From Micropterix aruncella (lineage: Eukaryota > Arthropoda > Insecta > Lepidoptera > Micropterigidae), in assembly GCA_944548615.1 (NCBI GenBank), contig OX155980.1, positions 43,640,915 to 43,704,914 on the forward strand: a DNA stretch of 64,000 nucleotides, written 5' to 3'. A program made the position numbers and the translations under genes. The notes below the pieces were generated by a model. The model was not told where the DNA came from. It saw only the letters and a list, made by a program, of their open reading frames with translations, and searched no databases. This document shows positions 1 to 10,689 of the stretch, piece by piece. Every line of letters begins with the position of its first letter. Position 1 is the first letter of the stretch.

Positions 1-513
1 TTTTAGGTAATCCTCTGTTACATTTACCCATTAAATTAAACAATATTTTTGCTAATAATCAGTACCTATTGGGCACATCTAAGGTATTTTGTGAAAATCG
101 GAAATAATTTTAGCGTGTGCCAGTTTGCATCATATGAACATTGAACAGTGGTGGGGTGGGACGTACAGGGCTCGAAGCGTGCGGGAGTGCGACGCTATTC
201 ATCACGTCTCACTCTCACCAAGGTCGCTATAAAGCGAGCGCAAGGGATACATCTTGTCAGTTGTTGTTGTTCGCTCGGCGCAGTAAAATTCCACTAGTGA
301 CGAACTTACGCAGGGGTTCTCAACAATTATTACGTATGTACTCTTTTATATGTTTGTGAATATTCTATTGGCATTATATTATAGGTACCTACCTATTATT
401 ATTAGTGTAAAAAGTGTATATTATATTACGTTATATTACAGTTTATCGTTGTTTCTTATATTATATACGTTTTTCTTATATTATATTACGTTATATTACA
501 ATTTTTAGGAAGA
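1..513 (+). other. 5' leader region of piggyBac element
   Basis: No gene is seen here. A GC-richer patch at about 140-310 could be a promoter or leader. Two near-identical AT-rich direct repeats containing TTACGTTATATTACA lie at about 420-440 and 480-500. A splice-acceptor-like TTTTTAG falls five bases before the transposase ATG at 514, so an upstream non-coding exon is possible. I could not find a TTAA-flanked terminal repeat marking the left end of the element. Confidence 0.35.
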
Positions 514-2268
514 ATGACTGGAAGAAAATTAACTGAAAAAGAAATAGTTCAAGAACTAGAATATGATAGTGATGTGGAGTTTGAAATGAACGATGACATA
601 ACAGACACTGAAGATTTCGTTGAACATTCAGAAAAATCGGACTCCAATTCGGCTAGTGAAAGTGAAGACGAAGGAGAAAAACTCGTATCAAGACATGGAT
701 TTGAATGGAGTTTATTACCACAATCGTCTTCGAGACGTCGGCAATGCAATATTGTCACCGAAACTTCTGGCCTGAAAAATGGTAGCAAACATGCTAACAC
801 AATGAGAGGAATGTTTGCTTTATTTATAAGCGAGGATATGGTGAGAGAAATATGCGAAGAAACAAATCGTCAATTGGGACGTATACCCGGGAAAAGGATC
901 GAGCAGGTATCCAAAGACGAAATATATGCTTTTATTGGTATAATGCTTGCTTCCGGCAGAAACCGTACCAGAAAACTAAGTTTGAATGAGTTGTGGACAA
1001 GTGAAGAACCATTCTCTCAGCCATTTTTCACAGCAGCTATGTCTCGTGACAGATTTATAACCATTTTTAGTCAGATCCGTTTTGACAATAGAGAGACAAG
1101 GCCGGAGAGATATGAAGCATCTTTAGATAAACTAGAGCCCATAAAATCAATTTATAGTAAATTAGTAGATGCATGTAAATCGAATTACTCTCCATCGACT
1201 GACATAACCGTGGATGAGCGTTTGGCGGCGTATAGAGGCAATTGCCCATTTCGGGTATATATGAAGTCCAAGCCAGCCAGGTATGGCATAAAAATATGGG
1301 TGGCAGCGGATGCTAAAACAGCATATATATGTAACATGCAAGTATACACTGGCATGATAAATAATAAACGAGAAATAAATCAAGGCAGCCGTGTCGTAAT
1401 GGAATTGTTGGAACCTCAATACGGCACAAACAGGGGCATAACAACAGATAATTTTTTTACATCAGTCCCATTGGCAGACAATCTTCTGTCTAAAAATCTG
1501 ACTCTAACTGGCACACTAAGGAAAAATAAAAGGGAAATACCCAAGGAGTTTTTACCGTCTAAAGAAAGGCCATTGCATAGTAGCCTGTTTGGTTTTACTC
1601 CAAATAAAACATTGGTGTCATATGTGCCTCAGCAAAATAAAGCGGTTTTGCTCCTATCAACTCAATTTCTGGGTAATGAAATTAGCCAAACCGAAGCCAA
1701 AAAACCAGAAATTATTCTACATTACAATAAAACTAAAGGTGCCGTTGATACAGGTGACAAAATGACCGCTGAGTACTCATGCGTAAGATCGACAAGAAGA
1801 TGGCCATTTCGCTTGTTCATGGAAATGCTAGACATCGCAGCTCTCAATACATACTTATTATGGATTGAAAAATATCCAGCGTGGAAAAAAAATAACAGAA
1901 GCAAAAGAAAATGCTTTATAAGGGAGCTTAGCCTAGAATTGGCTAAACCCAACATTATAAGAAGAAAAAATAATACGACTAATTTCCATAAACAACACCA
2001 AGATGCTTTTGACACTGTTCTATCCTATTATCAGCAAATGTCACCTGTAACTGCTGATACAAATGAAAATATAGCAAATCGATCATGTGAATCAACAAGC
2101 AAATCAGTGTCGCGAGCACCGTCTAAAACATGCAGATTCTGCCCGTACAATGCAAAAAAGAGAAGCACAATAGTTTGCCACATTTGCCAAAAATCGGTGT
2201 GTACAAGCCACAGAAAAGAAAAAAAATACTTTTGTTGCAGCAATTGTGAAAAAACAATAGCTGTCTAA
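514..2268 (+). CDS. piggyBac-type transposase, apparently intact (584 aa)
   Basis: DDE transposase of the piggyBac superfamily, which cuts and pastes DNA at TTAA sites in the nucleus. The ATG follows GAAGA and opens a 584-aa frame with no internal stop, close to the family's usual length of about 590. The N-terminus (1-70) is acidic. Candidate catalytic acidic residues are D234 (in VDER), D312 (in TTDNFF), D412 and D415 (in AVDTGD). The spacings of 78, 100 and 3 agree with D268/D346/D447/D450 of the Trichoplusia piggyBac enzyme as I remember them. From residue 540 the C-terminus is a cysteine/histidine-rich RING/PHD-like zinc domain (CRFC, CHIC, CTSH, CCSNC), used by family members to bind the ends. 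The last codons lie in a tandem repeat that continues past the stop. Terminal repeats were not located, so mobility is unproven. Confidence 0.93.
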   Translation: MTGRKLTEKEIVQELEYDSDVEFEMNDDITDTEDFVEHSEKSDSNSASESEDEGEKLVSRHGFEWSLLPQSSSRRRQCNIVTETSGLKNGSKHANTMRGMFALFISEDMVREICEETNRQLGRIPGKRIEQVSKDEIYAFIGIMLASGRNRTRKLSLNELWTSEEPFSQPFFTAAMSRDRFITIFSQIRFDNRETRPERYEASLDKLEPIKSIYSKLVDACKSNYSPSTDITVDERLAAYRGNCPFRVYMKSKPARYGIKIWVAADAKTAYICNMQVYTGMINNKREINQGSRVVMELLEPQYGTNRGITTDNFFTSVPLADNLLSKNLTLTGTLRKNKREIPKEFLPSKERPLHSSLFGFTPNKTLVSYVPQQNKAVLLLSTQFLGNEISQTEAKKPEIILHYNKTKGAVDTGDKMTAEYSCVRSTRRWPFRLFMEMLDIAALNTYLLWIEKYPAWKKNNRSKRKCFIRELSLELAKPNIIRRKNNTTNFHKQHQDAFDTVLSYYQQMSPVTADTNENIANRSCESTSKSVSRAPSKTCRFCPYNAKKRSTIVCHICQKSVCTSHRKEKKYFCCSNCEKTIAV

Positions 2269-2797
2269 TTTATTGGCTTTCGTATTTCTGTAAGATTTTT
2301 TTTTACTTACTTATTTTTTGCGTTATTCTTAGTAATTTTGTTTATTGCTCTTAGTTTTAATAGATTGTAAAATACGATTTTGCAGCAATTGTAAAAAAAA
2401 ATACTTGTCCAATTTATTTGGCTTTTCTATTTCTGTTGTATTTTTTTTACTTACTTGTTTTTTGTGTTAATTTTCATAATTTTGTTCATTGCTCTTAGTT
2501 TTAATAGATTGTAAAATACGATTTCACAGCAATTATGAAAAAAATACTTGTCTAATTTATTTGGCTTTCCCTTTCTGTTGTAATGTTTTTTACTTAGTTT
2601 TTTTTGTGTTAATCTTCGTAATTTTGTTTATTGCTCTTAGTTTTAATAGATTGTCAAATACGATTTTGCAGCAATTGTGAAAAAAAATACTTGTCTAATT
2701 TATTTGGCTTTTCTCTTTCTGTTGTAATGTTTTTTACTTACTTATTTTTTGTGTTAATTTTCGTAATTTTGTTTATTGCTCTTAGATTTAAAATTAT
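2237..2797 (+). repeat. ~143-bp tandem repeat, about 3.9 units, overlapping the transposase 3' end
   Basis: The motif GCAGCAATT recurs at 2237, 2382, about 2526 and 2668, giving periods of 145, 144 and 142 bp. Each unit continues with CTTGTCTAATTTATTTGGCT-like and ATTGCTCTTAGTTTTAATAG-like text. The first unit contains the last cysteine codons and the stop of the transposase; the others are non-coding copies of that end. The array therefore grew from the gene's own 3' end. Confidence 0.85.
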
Positions 2798-3149
2798 AAA
2801 TAATATAATTACTAATGTTTTGATTTGTTCTTCAATATATTATTTCTATACACTTACTATCTTTCTGTTTCACAAAACAAATATTCTAAAAGGTTTGAAA
2901 TCCCTGGTAATATACCGACCGAACGACGAACACCCCGAGCGCGACACTGGTCAGTCGTCAGTAAGTATCTCCATTCCGAGTCGTCCCCGCGCCCGTTTTG
3001 TTGCTGTAGGCCGATGGTTTTTTCATGTTTTCAGACATTTTTCATGTATTAAACGTCAATTATTATCGTTTTTGACTTCAAATATAATTAATTATAGCGA
3101 TTTGCTATGGATATTCATATTTTTCCGCTTCTAAATCTCTCATTTTTGC
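2798..3149. other. No gene; boundary between piggyBac and Gypsy remnants
   Basis: AT-rich except for a CpG-rich patch at about 2915-3010. It should contain the right end of the piggyBac element and the left breakpoint of the truncated Gypsy element, but I found no TTAA-linked inverted repeat to fix either. Confidence 0.4.
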
Positions 3150-3150
3150 T

Positions 3151-4863
3151 TGTGTACTGACTACACAGCACCGGAACACGCGTATTTTTTTAAGCTCAGT
3201 AAGGGGAAGGTTAAAAACCCAACGGGACGCTTGGCTAGGTGGGGAATCCGTTTATCGGCTTTTGATTTTGAGATCATCCACAAGAAGGGTGTCGAAAATG
3301 TCGTCCCAGACGCGTTATCTCGCCTACTTCCTGTAGCGGCTGTCTCGGTTGTCGCCGATCCCTGGTACAACGATTTGGTTAATGCGGTATCCGGCAATCC
3401 TGCCGCGTATCCCAATTACCAGATCAAAGGCAGTGAGTTGTATCGTTACTCGAGGAGCAAGTACCAACTTACCAGTTGTTACGACTGGAAGTTAGTTGTG
3501 CCGTTACCTCTCCGAGAAAAGCTAATACAAGAAAACCATGCTTCTGATTTGGCAATTCATTTTGGGGTCTTTAAAACCCATCGTCGTCTTTGTTTGCGCT
3601 ATTTTTGGCCAAATTTACATGGAGACGTGGTTAAATTCGTCTCTAAGTGCGATACGTGTCAGCAATACAAACATCCGAACGTGTCTCCGCTGGGTCATTT
3701 GGGTAATCCAAAGTCGTGTGCCTTTCCCTTTCAGATGATCTCCGTCGATCTTTTGGGTCCCTACCCGATGACGAGAGATCGAAATATACATATTCTAGTA
3801 GTCACGTGTTGTTTTAGCAAATATTGCTTATTATTCCCTTTAAAACGTGCTACTAGTAAAATCGTTAGCCACATTATGGAGCATAAGGTCTTTCTGCAAT
3901 TTGGTATTCCGCAGTATGTCATTTCGGACAATGGGAAACAATTTATTGGTAAGGAGTTCACTGGTCTAATGACCAAGTACCGAATTCCCAAGGTATACTT
4001 GAACCCGAAATATTGCCCTCAGGTCAATCCAACTGAGAGACAGAATCGTGGGGTTGTCACGGCGTTGGCGTTGTCAGTTAAGGACGACCATCGCTCTTGG
4101 GACCTCAACCTTTCTGCCATTCAGATGGCGATCAATTCGGCTGTTTCGGAAGCCACGGGTTTCAGCCCTTTTTTCCTTGTCCATGGTCGAGAACCGATTT
4201 TAGATGGTTCTTTTTATACGCAATCCCCGGAATCCCAAGCCGAAGTCATATTCGGTAGCAGAATGTCCTACGCTCAGGATTTGAGTGGACTTCCTGGCGT
4301 TTTCCATACCGTGCGGAAGAAATTACTTCAATCGCATGCTCACAATAAGGTATATTACGACCGCAAACACCTCCCGGCTGAATTTTCCGTTGGGGATACG
4401 GTTTATAAAAAGACTTATTTTCTGAGCAATGCGGGAAATTACTTCATTTCAAAGTTTGCCCTGCGGTATGAAAAATGTCAGATAGTGAAGAAACACTCTC
4501 CTTTGGTGTATGAACTGCTTAACCCTTCAAGCCTCGGCCCCTCAGCCGATTGACAAGTTGCAGTCCCAAAAAAATTTAGTAAAAATTAGTAAAAAAATTG
4601 AATTACGACACTGTATCACCAAAACATTTATTACTGTCAAACCATTGTACCCATAATTAAAATTAAACATATTAACATAATAAAACATAATAAAATCAAA
4701 CAAATTAAATTAAAATTAAATTAAAACGGGGCCGTCACGCTGAATCGTTTTGTGGCCGATATCGGCCAATCGGGGCTTGAGGGGTTAATGTAGAAGGCAA
4801 AAATATAGGCACATGGCATATAAAGGATTTTAAACTAAATCCCAAGGATTCCGTTTGATGTTT
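3151..4863 (+). pseudogene. 5'-truncated Gypsy pol fragment: RNase H end plus integrase, split by a MITE
   Basis: Remnant of a Ty3/Gypsy LTR retrotransposon. The frame opens without an ATG inside the RNase H domain (TDY; then NPTGRLARWGIR and DALSRL), so gag, protease and reverse transcriptase are missing. The integrase follows. Its zinc finger shows His-His (IHFGVFKTH) and CDTCQ. The catalytic triad, counted from 3150, is D200 (SVDLLG), D260 (ISDNGKQF) and E296 (NPTERQN), giving the canonical D-x35-E spacing. The C-terminus is interrupted at 4522 by a TTAA-flanked MITE. Beyond it, at 4789, the frame resumes with a typical Gypsy integrase end (motif WHIKDFK) until element A begins at about 4864. 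Apart from truncation and insertions I see no stops up to 4522, so decay is mild. The frame running into the MITE adds a spurious tail ending at 4553. Confidence 0.85.
4519..4788. mobile_element. TTAA-flanked piggyBac-type MITE (262 bp) inside integrase
   Basis: TTAA at 4519-4522 and again at 4785-4788 bracket an element beginning CCCTTCAAGCC and ending GGCTTGAGGGG, an 11-bp terminal inverted repeat with one mismatch. There is no coding content; the middle is an A/T-rich AAATTAAA tract. TTAA target duplication and CCC-type ends are piggyBac-superfamily hallmarks. The insertion cuts the Gypsy integrase frame exactly at the duplicated TTAA. Confidence 0.85.
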
Positions 4864-5448
4864 TTAAGCTATTGCATAGCTTTTATCGCGGGCCTAGGCC
4901 AGCGCGGCGACCGAATGAAGAAATTTCTTAACGAAAATTAATGATTTTAAACTGATAATTACGTCTAAACGAGTACTGCTTACGATTCGAAAAAAATATA
5001 TGTTAAACAAGAACATTTTCCTAATATTCTTAGCTTTGAATATTTTAGACTTTGTTTATATTACATAGTGTAATTAATTTGTGAAATTAGGTCTAACCGA
5101 ACACAAAAACGACTACTACGCAAATACTATCTGGCGTATTATTATGACACCTGCACCATTTTAAAGATAATTTAATTATCTATCTTTTTGTATACGATTT
5201 TTTTCGAATAATCCGTTTTTTTTCTTTATCGAATAATAAATTCGTGCGCGGCACTCTATCGAAAGACGTTTAAATTATTCCGAATCATTTGCTTTCGTAG
5301 CCGAAAATGATTCTAAATAATTTCAACGTTTTCCGATAGAGCGCAGTTATCTGATATCAGAAAAAATAAAATAAATATATAATTATAATTGCATAAGTTG
5401 TTAAAAATGCTATGCAATAGCTTTACCGCGGCAGTCCCCGAGTGCCAC
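4864..5448 (+). mobile_element. Element A, copy 1 (~590-bp foldback repeat)
   Basis: Begins TTAAGCTATTGCATAGC, ends CCGAGTGCCAC. AAGCTATTGCATAGC lies at the left end and again, inverted, about 25 bp from the right end. The interior holds a long palindrome built around TTATTCCGAATCATTTGC followed by its complement, flanked by GCGCTCTATCG and its complement. No ORF. Four other near-complete copies and one partial copy are in this window. This copy sits in the 3' untranslated region of the truncated Gypsy element. The superfamily is not recognised and no target duplication is clear. Confidence 0.85.
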
Positions 5449-6241
5449 AAGTAATTTTATTTTTTCTTGGTTGTTTTCCTCGTTAACATACGTATAAAAA
5501 ATGTTTCATCTTAGTCGAATGTCTTCGATTTCATTCTCTTAATAATTGTCATGTAAAAGGTGTGGTACCGGGTGGTTACCATTACTGATATCATTTTGTC
5601 TGTGTCCGTTGTGCTAGCAAACCTGTCTAGCACTACAGGGGTTTGAATGTCGTATGAAGGGGAAGTATGCTAGAGCTCGGTATGAAAGGTAATACTTGAC
5701 ATTCAACATTTTCCTACTAGGCATTGGCTACTGTCGAGTCACAACAATTTTGCTAATATGTTTGTTTTTTTTTTTGTGTCCACCATAAGTTTACTTAGTT
5801 TTGCTTTATGGTTTGGAGGTCGTCAGGTTTTCCTTCGACAAGTTGTGCGGTCCTGTTATAAGGCCGCTAGGACTTTTGTCCGTTTTTTTAATGTTTATCA
5901 GGCTGACTTGGTAGCCCTTTGGGGTTGATAAGTTATTTGGAGTTGTTGGTGTTTGTTGTAACTCTCTACGTTTATGTAGAGTGATTTATATTAGCAGTTG
6001 ACCTCTGCAGTACCCTGCCGAATGGATATTTTTCTTTAGTTAACGAGGAGAAGTAGGAGTATCTTGTTCTTTATTTTCTTTTATCTTTTTATGGTTTAAC
6101 ATTTGATGAGTATTAGATAGTTCACGTGTTTTTTTTTTGTTATCAGTTGAGATTTTTGTTAGTGCTCTATTAGTCACATGCGAATCGGGACGACTCGAGG
6201 AAATCGTTAGTGTCCTGCCGATTTCTTTTTGGGGGAGAGGC
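5449..6241 (+). other. 3' untranslated region of truncated Gypsy element with polypurine tract
   Basis: No coding potential. It lies between integrase/element A and a purine run GGGGGAGAGG (6231-6240), which directly precedes TGTAACAAAAATC. A polypurine tract just before a TG-starting sequence is what is expected at the 3' LTR junction of a Gypsy element. Confidence 0.5.
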
Positions 6242-7346
6242 TGTAACAAAAATCAAATTTGCGTGACATGTTCTGTTTCAAAAAACATGTTGCACGCATT
6301 GCAACATGTTTCACTTGTATTTCTCGTGTTTTGTCATATTGGTCTTACTCAGTTTTCGAGTTGTTTCGGAATCATGGGTCACAATCTCAAAACAATTTCC
6401 CAAAACCATATAAAATTGCTAAAAGCTTTGACAGTTGGATCTGTCATAATAATAATGATAGCCGTATTGCACAGCCCAATAAAAAATGACCCTTCTGGTG
6501 TACTTGCCATGACAAAAAAAAACAAGGGATTTATTTAAACAATCGAGTTCAAAAACAATTTTAATAAATATAATAAATATTACCTAAAATATTACTATTT
6601 TAGTGAACATGAGTAGCTATCAGTTTTTTTTAAATCTCCTAAAGTTGGTATAACTGCAGGCAGTTCAGTCTGTCCAAACTAGTCCCACTTCATTGAGGGC
6701 ATCATTCTTTTCAAAATGGCGCGAGGAAGAGTACTTCTAACTCGCGCCGGGCGACAGAAAACCCATTAAAAGCCGGGTGATCCGCGAGTTGTGTGCACCA
6801 GGAGTGCGGCGTTTTTAAAGTTATGTGAACAAGTTCTCAATTTTCGGTAAGCGTTTAATTCTTTTCGGGATTCAATTAGATAAACGAGTTTTGTAGTAAT
6901 GGTGTGTTTCTCTTTCCGTCACAGCGGGTTTTTGGCTGTGCCGCCTTTTTCCATATTCCAATAAAATTCTACAATAAATCGGCCCACCGCGCCTTGATAT
7001 TTTTCTCGCCTGGATATCCGTTTGAACGGAAAAACTTAACATGTCACATTTCTGAAGTCTACCACATGTATGGACAGGAGATTGAAGGAGGAACTACCTG
7101 CGAATAAAAGGATCTTGTCTTATAACTTTAAATTTGTAGTTTTATTTTAAAATTGCGAAGGTGTATTCTCTGTCTTGCCAAATTTAGTGACAAACTAAAT
7201 CCTTTCCCCGACCCTGGGGTTGTTTTTTTATTGTTCGGGCATAACCTAACCTATAGTATTTTTTTTCTTTTTCGCGTTTTAAATAAACGCGATGGCGCTC
7301 TTATTTCTTCTTGGTATAACGCGATAGGATTGCAAATCGCACGTTA
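6242..7346 (+). other. Probable 3' LTR of the truncated Gypsy element; right end unresolved
   Basis: Starts with TGTAACA immediately after the polypurine tract. It contains a CpG-rich promoter-like patch at about 6710-6830 and AATAAA at about 7102 followed by GT/T-rich sequence, as in U3-R-U5. No second copy exists in the window, so the right end cannot be fixed. A TA array begins at 7347. Confidence 0.4.
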
Positions 7347-7577
<231 letters not shown>

Positions 7578-7601
7578 TTCGTTTAAAGGATGACACTTTC
7601 A

Positions 7602-7826
7602 TGAAAAAATAAAAATAATAAAAGCCACTTACATAGCTGGAAGGTTTTCCCGGACTGGACTGGGAAATGCTTATTGTTTAAACGAGATGTATTCTTGGAT
7701 GAGTACCACTTTCGACGGTACACTGTAGGTTTAATGGGATCCCTTTATCGCTAGCGAACGATCACCCTTCATCCACATCTCAAAAACAAAGCGTATCCTT
7801 TTGCAAACCAAAATAAAATGTCTTTA
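7602..7826 (-). repeat. Diverged arm of the TA-foldback repeat family
   Basis: Shares GGGAAATGCTTAT, an ACTTTCGAC segment, a CGAACGATCAC segment and ATCCACATCTCA-like text, in the same order, with the arm at 59090-59290. Both lie directly to the right of a TA array. This shows that the array and arm form one repeat family. Confidence 0.65.
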
Positions 7827-8520
7827 TTAACCCCTCGCGGCCCGCGGTTTGAATTTTAATGTGTGCCTTACGGCCCATAAGAAATTCGCGAGTCTCAAAA
7901 AAAAGATAGCGTTTCAGAAAAAAAACGATTACTCCGAAACTGTCACACCGATCGTCTAAAAAAGACCTGTTTTATGTTCCTATTGAAATTTGCTATTAGA
8001 TATTTGTAACGTCGTTATGTAAAGCAATAAAGATTATTCATAATTATTAGTCAAAGTTGTACTAACGATAAAAATTAGCCACTGGCGATAAAAGAAATAT
8101 TTTTGTTCAAAATACTCATTTCGGTAAGCCCTCGGTATGAAATTTCTACTCGAATAAATAATAGCATCATTATAATATATAAAGAACTTACGATTATGAC
8201 GATATAATCACACAAACGAACGTTTTTTCTCTTTACGTCTCGAACGTCTTGTTTACCGGCCGAGCGATCGCGGCACTATGGATCTTCAAAAATTTGTAGT
8301 GGCTAGTCAACGTGACGAAAAATACTTATCTGGCTACCAAACGGTAGAGAATTTTCTCCGCTCCTCGCACATACTACTGGCTAAGTGGTTGGTGCGAGAC
8401 AGTAAGATTAAATAATCCATAATTAGCGGTCGGCCTCGCCTGGCCATTTCGGGCCGTCTGGGGTTCGACGGTAAATATCAATTCTGGACGTTTCGGGCCG
8501 TCTGGTACGCGAGGGGTTAA
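7827..8520. mobile_element. TTAA-flanked piggyBac-type MITE (686 bp)
   Basis: TTAA at 7827-7830 and 8517-8520. The element begins CCCCTCGCG and ends CGCGAGGGG, a perfect 9-bp terminal inverted repeat. GGGCCGTCTGG is repeated near the right end (about 8453 and 8495). No ORF. It interrupts the TA-foldback repeat: microsatellite-family DNA lies on both sides. Confidence 0.85.
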
Positions 8521-8563
8521 AGACAAATTTAAGCAAAAACAATGAAAAAAATATTGAAAAATG

Positions 8564-8737
<174 letters not shown>

Positions 8738-8797
8738 CCTTTTTTAATGAAAATTTTGTATTTTTATACACTTTAGGGTTTTTGGTTAGTAAAAGGG

Positions 8798-8860
8798 ATA
8801 GAGTTGAGTACCTTAGCCGAACGTTTCGGAGCCCGTGGCTCCTTCCTCAGCGGCGAGAAG
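8798..8860 (-). other. Hammerhead-ribozyme-like two-helix motif
   Basis: On the minus strand, in order: GCCG, CTGAGGA (matches the CUGANGA core), A, then the hairpin GGAGCC-ACG-GGCTCC, GAAAC, GTT, CGGC. This is the order of hammerhead core elements (stem I, core 1, stem II, GAAA, cleavage-site-like trinucleotide, stem I), but stem III is missing and there is an extra A before stem II. Terminal repeats of Penelope-like elements are known to carry minimal hammerheads; a second related motif lies beside a Penelope-like fragment at about 46.6 kb. Activity is not implied. Confidence 0.3.
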
Positions 8861-8880
8861 AATACTTTGCATACTAAACG

Positions 8881-9850
8881 TCAAAAAGACGGCCATATTG
8901 CTTCAAAAGTAGTGTCGGAATATAGTCGATATATCGCGAGTTCTCTAATATCGATAACAATTCGCGATATTACAAAAATGATGGCATATCGTGAAAAAAC
9001 ATGTGCGATATTAAAAAAAAATAGACTATTTTCGAGGGTTTTTTCAATGACTTTTCGTTTCGATAACAAAAGGTATCCTGAAACGATAGAAAATTCCTAA
9101 ATATCTGAATATCCCCGCAAGCAAAAATTTTTTTTCGAATTTCGCGCGAAATTCGAAAAAAAATTTTTTTCCTGCGGCGCTATTGATGTTAACATGACAA
9201 TGTGTTAGGGATATCTCATTTCTTTCAAGGTTTTTACTAAATGACTTTGGTGATAATGACAAAAGGTAACCTTAAACAAACGAAATGTCTTCAATATCAA
9301 ATTAACACCGCAGGCAAACATTTTTTTTCGAATTTCGCGCGAAATTCGAAAAAAAGCTTTTTGCCTGCGGCGCTATTGATGTTAACATGACAATGTGTTA
9401 GCGATAATTCGGATTTTTTTCGAGGTTTTTACAAATCTACTTTGGTGATGATGACAACAGGTAAATTGAAACAAACTAAATTTCTTCAATATCAAATTAA
9501 CACCATGTGTTAGCGATCATCTCAAACAATTGGACAATTTTCGTAGATTTTACGAAATGACTTGGTGTATTGATGACTAAAGGTAACCTGAAACAAACGA
9601 CATTTGAAGATATCTTCTCTCATTGATATGCAAAGTCATTAAAAAGACATCGAAAATAGTGCCCTTTTTAAAGTTTCGGGAAAATATGTATTTTTCCAAT
9701 CGTTTTTTTCAACATATTTCGATTAATCTTAAAACTCTCCAAATTATCATAATTTCTGTAATATCGCTAATTGTTATCGATATTACGATATACTCGAAAG
9801 TGTCCAACACGGTACGTACAAACAAAATGGCCGCGACTTTGTTGACATTG
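8881..9850. repeat. Large inverted repeat enclosing tandem ~193-bp units with palindromes
   Basis: The outer arms are inverted copies: the AATATCGATAACAATT region at about 8950-8980 matches the complement of the segment at about 9755-9785, with similarity reaching the GGCCAT segments at about 8891 and 9829. Inside, units beginning near 9061, 9254, 9447 and 9570 share CAAAAGGTAACCT-type text at a 193-bp period. Two units carry a long palindrome (9114-9177 and 9308-9370) centred on TTTCGCGCGAAA and bounded by CCGCAGGC/GCCTGCGG; the third lacks it. Likely a non-autonomous DNA element with internal amplification. Confidence 0.6.
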
Positions 9851-9854
9851 GGAT

Positions 9855-10075
9855 GACAAATTTAAACGCCTATATCTCGCTTATTTATTGAGATCGAATA
9901 AAAAATATGGCAGATTCGGAATCAGCGTGGTGAATATAGCGTGGTGAATTTTATTTTAGCCCATTTTGGCCTATTTGTTAACATTAAAATTTAAACTTTG
10001 AATGCCTATATCTCGCTTATTTATAGCGACCGACACAATTTTCTTCCAGATTTAGCATTAAAATGCTACAATCTA
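9855..10075 (+). repeat. Two imperfect direct repeats
   Basis: The phrase GCCTATATCTCGCTTATTTAT occurs at about 9868 and 10005 with similar flanks (AAATTTAAAC before it). No coding content. Confidence 0.5.
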
Positions 10076-10154
10076 TTACTCTATATTTGTTTTTTTTGGT
10101 GAGAGGTTCCTATACTGCAGTTATTCCGTTAAATAATATTCATGTAATGTTTCT

Positions 10155-10683
10155 ACTATAGCATACTTGAATATAATTCGGTCAACTGGTGTACAAGTGA
10201 AAACAAATACATTCAGATGGTAGAGCGTATTCAAAGAATATGTTTAAGATATATTTATTACAGAAAATACAATCTTTATCGATACTTATTTCCGTCCGAT
10301 TTTGTGCTTGGAATGGTAGGATAAAATACTCTTGAAATGCGTCGATATATTTCCACAATTATATTTGCATGTAAATTAATTCAAGGAACTATTTAAGTTT
10401 GAATTGTACATACCGGTAAATTAAACAGCGAGGAGATCGCATGTATTGTTTAATATGCCGTACCATCGTACAAATATTTTGTAGAAGGCCAGTGGGAAGG
10501 GTTATAGCTCTTCTTAACCCTTCAGGCCTCGCGACTCGCGGTTAACCCTCAGTTTGACTGCGATATCGCAGTCGCGGGGCCTGAAGGGTTAATTCCTTAC
10601 CCACAGAAATAGACATCTTTTGTATATCCCTTTGGCAGCTAAAAAGGCAACCCTGCTACCTCATGTTTATCATAATCTGTCTT
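10155..10683 (+). pseudogene. Non-LTR retrotransposon RT C-terminal fragment (Jockey-like), interrupted by a MITE
   Basis: Translation from about 10160 reads SILEYNSVNWC, IQMVERIQRICLRYIYYRKY and MRRYISTIIFACKLI. This is the conserved post-RT region of insect Jockey-type elements (an 'LEY.SV.W' block followed by 'ERIQ..FLRYI'). A stop follows at about 10395. Similarity returns as HLLYIPLAAKKAT near 10605, ending in a stop at about 10680. A 71-bp TTAA MITE lies between. Only the last part of ORF2 is present, consistent with a dead 5'-truncated insertion. Confidence 0.65.
10514..10592. mobile_element. 71-bp TTAA-flanked mini-MITE
   Basis: TTAA at 10514-10517 and 10589-10592. Between them the sequence begins CCCTTCAGGCC and ends GGCCTGAAGGG. 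The inverted repeat reaches 19 bp with one mismatch, so over half the element is terminal repeat. The ends resemble those of the 262-bp MITE (CCCTTCAAGCC), suggesting one family. The right half also contains a GCGATATCGC palindrome. Confidence 0.85.
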
Positions 10684-10689
10684 TTATTT

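Noticed and set aside
141..359. 72-codon frame upstream of the transposase
   Set aside because: Arises from a GC-richer leader; no similarity recognised and it ends well before the transposase ATG.
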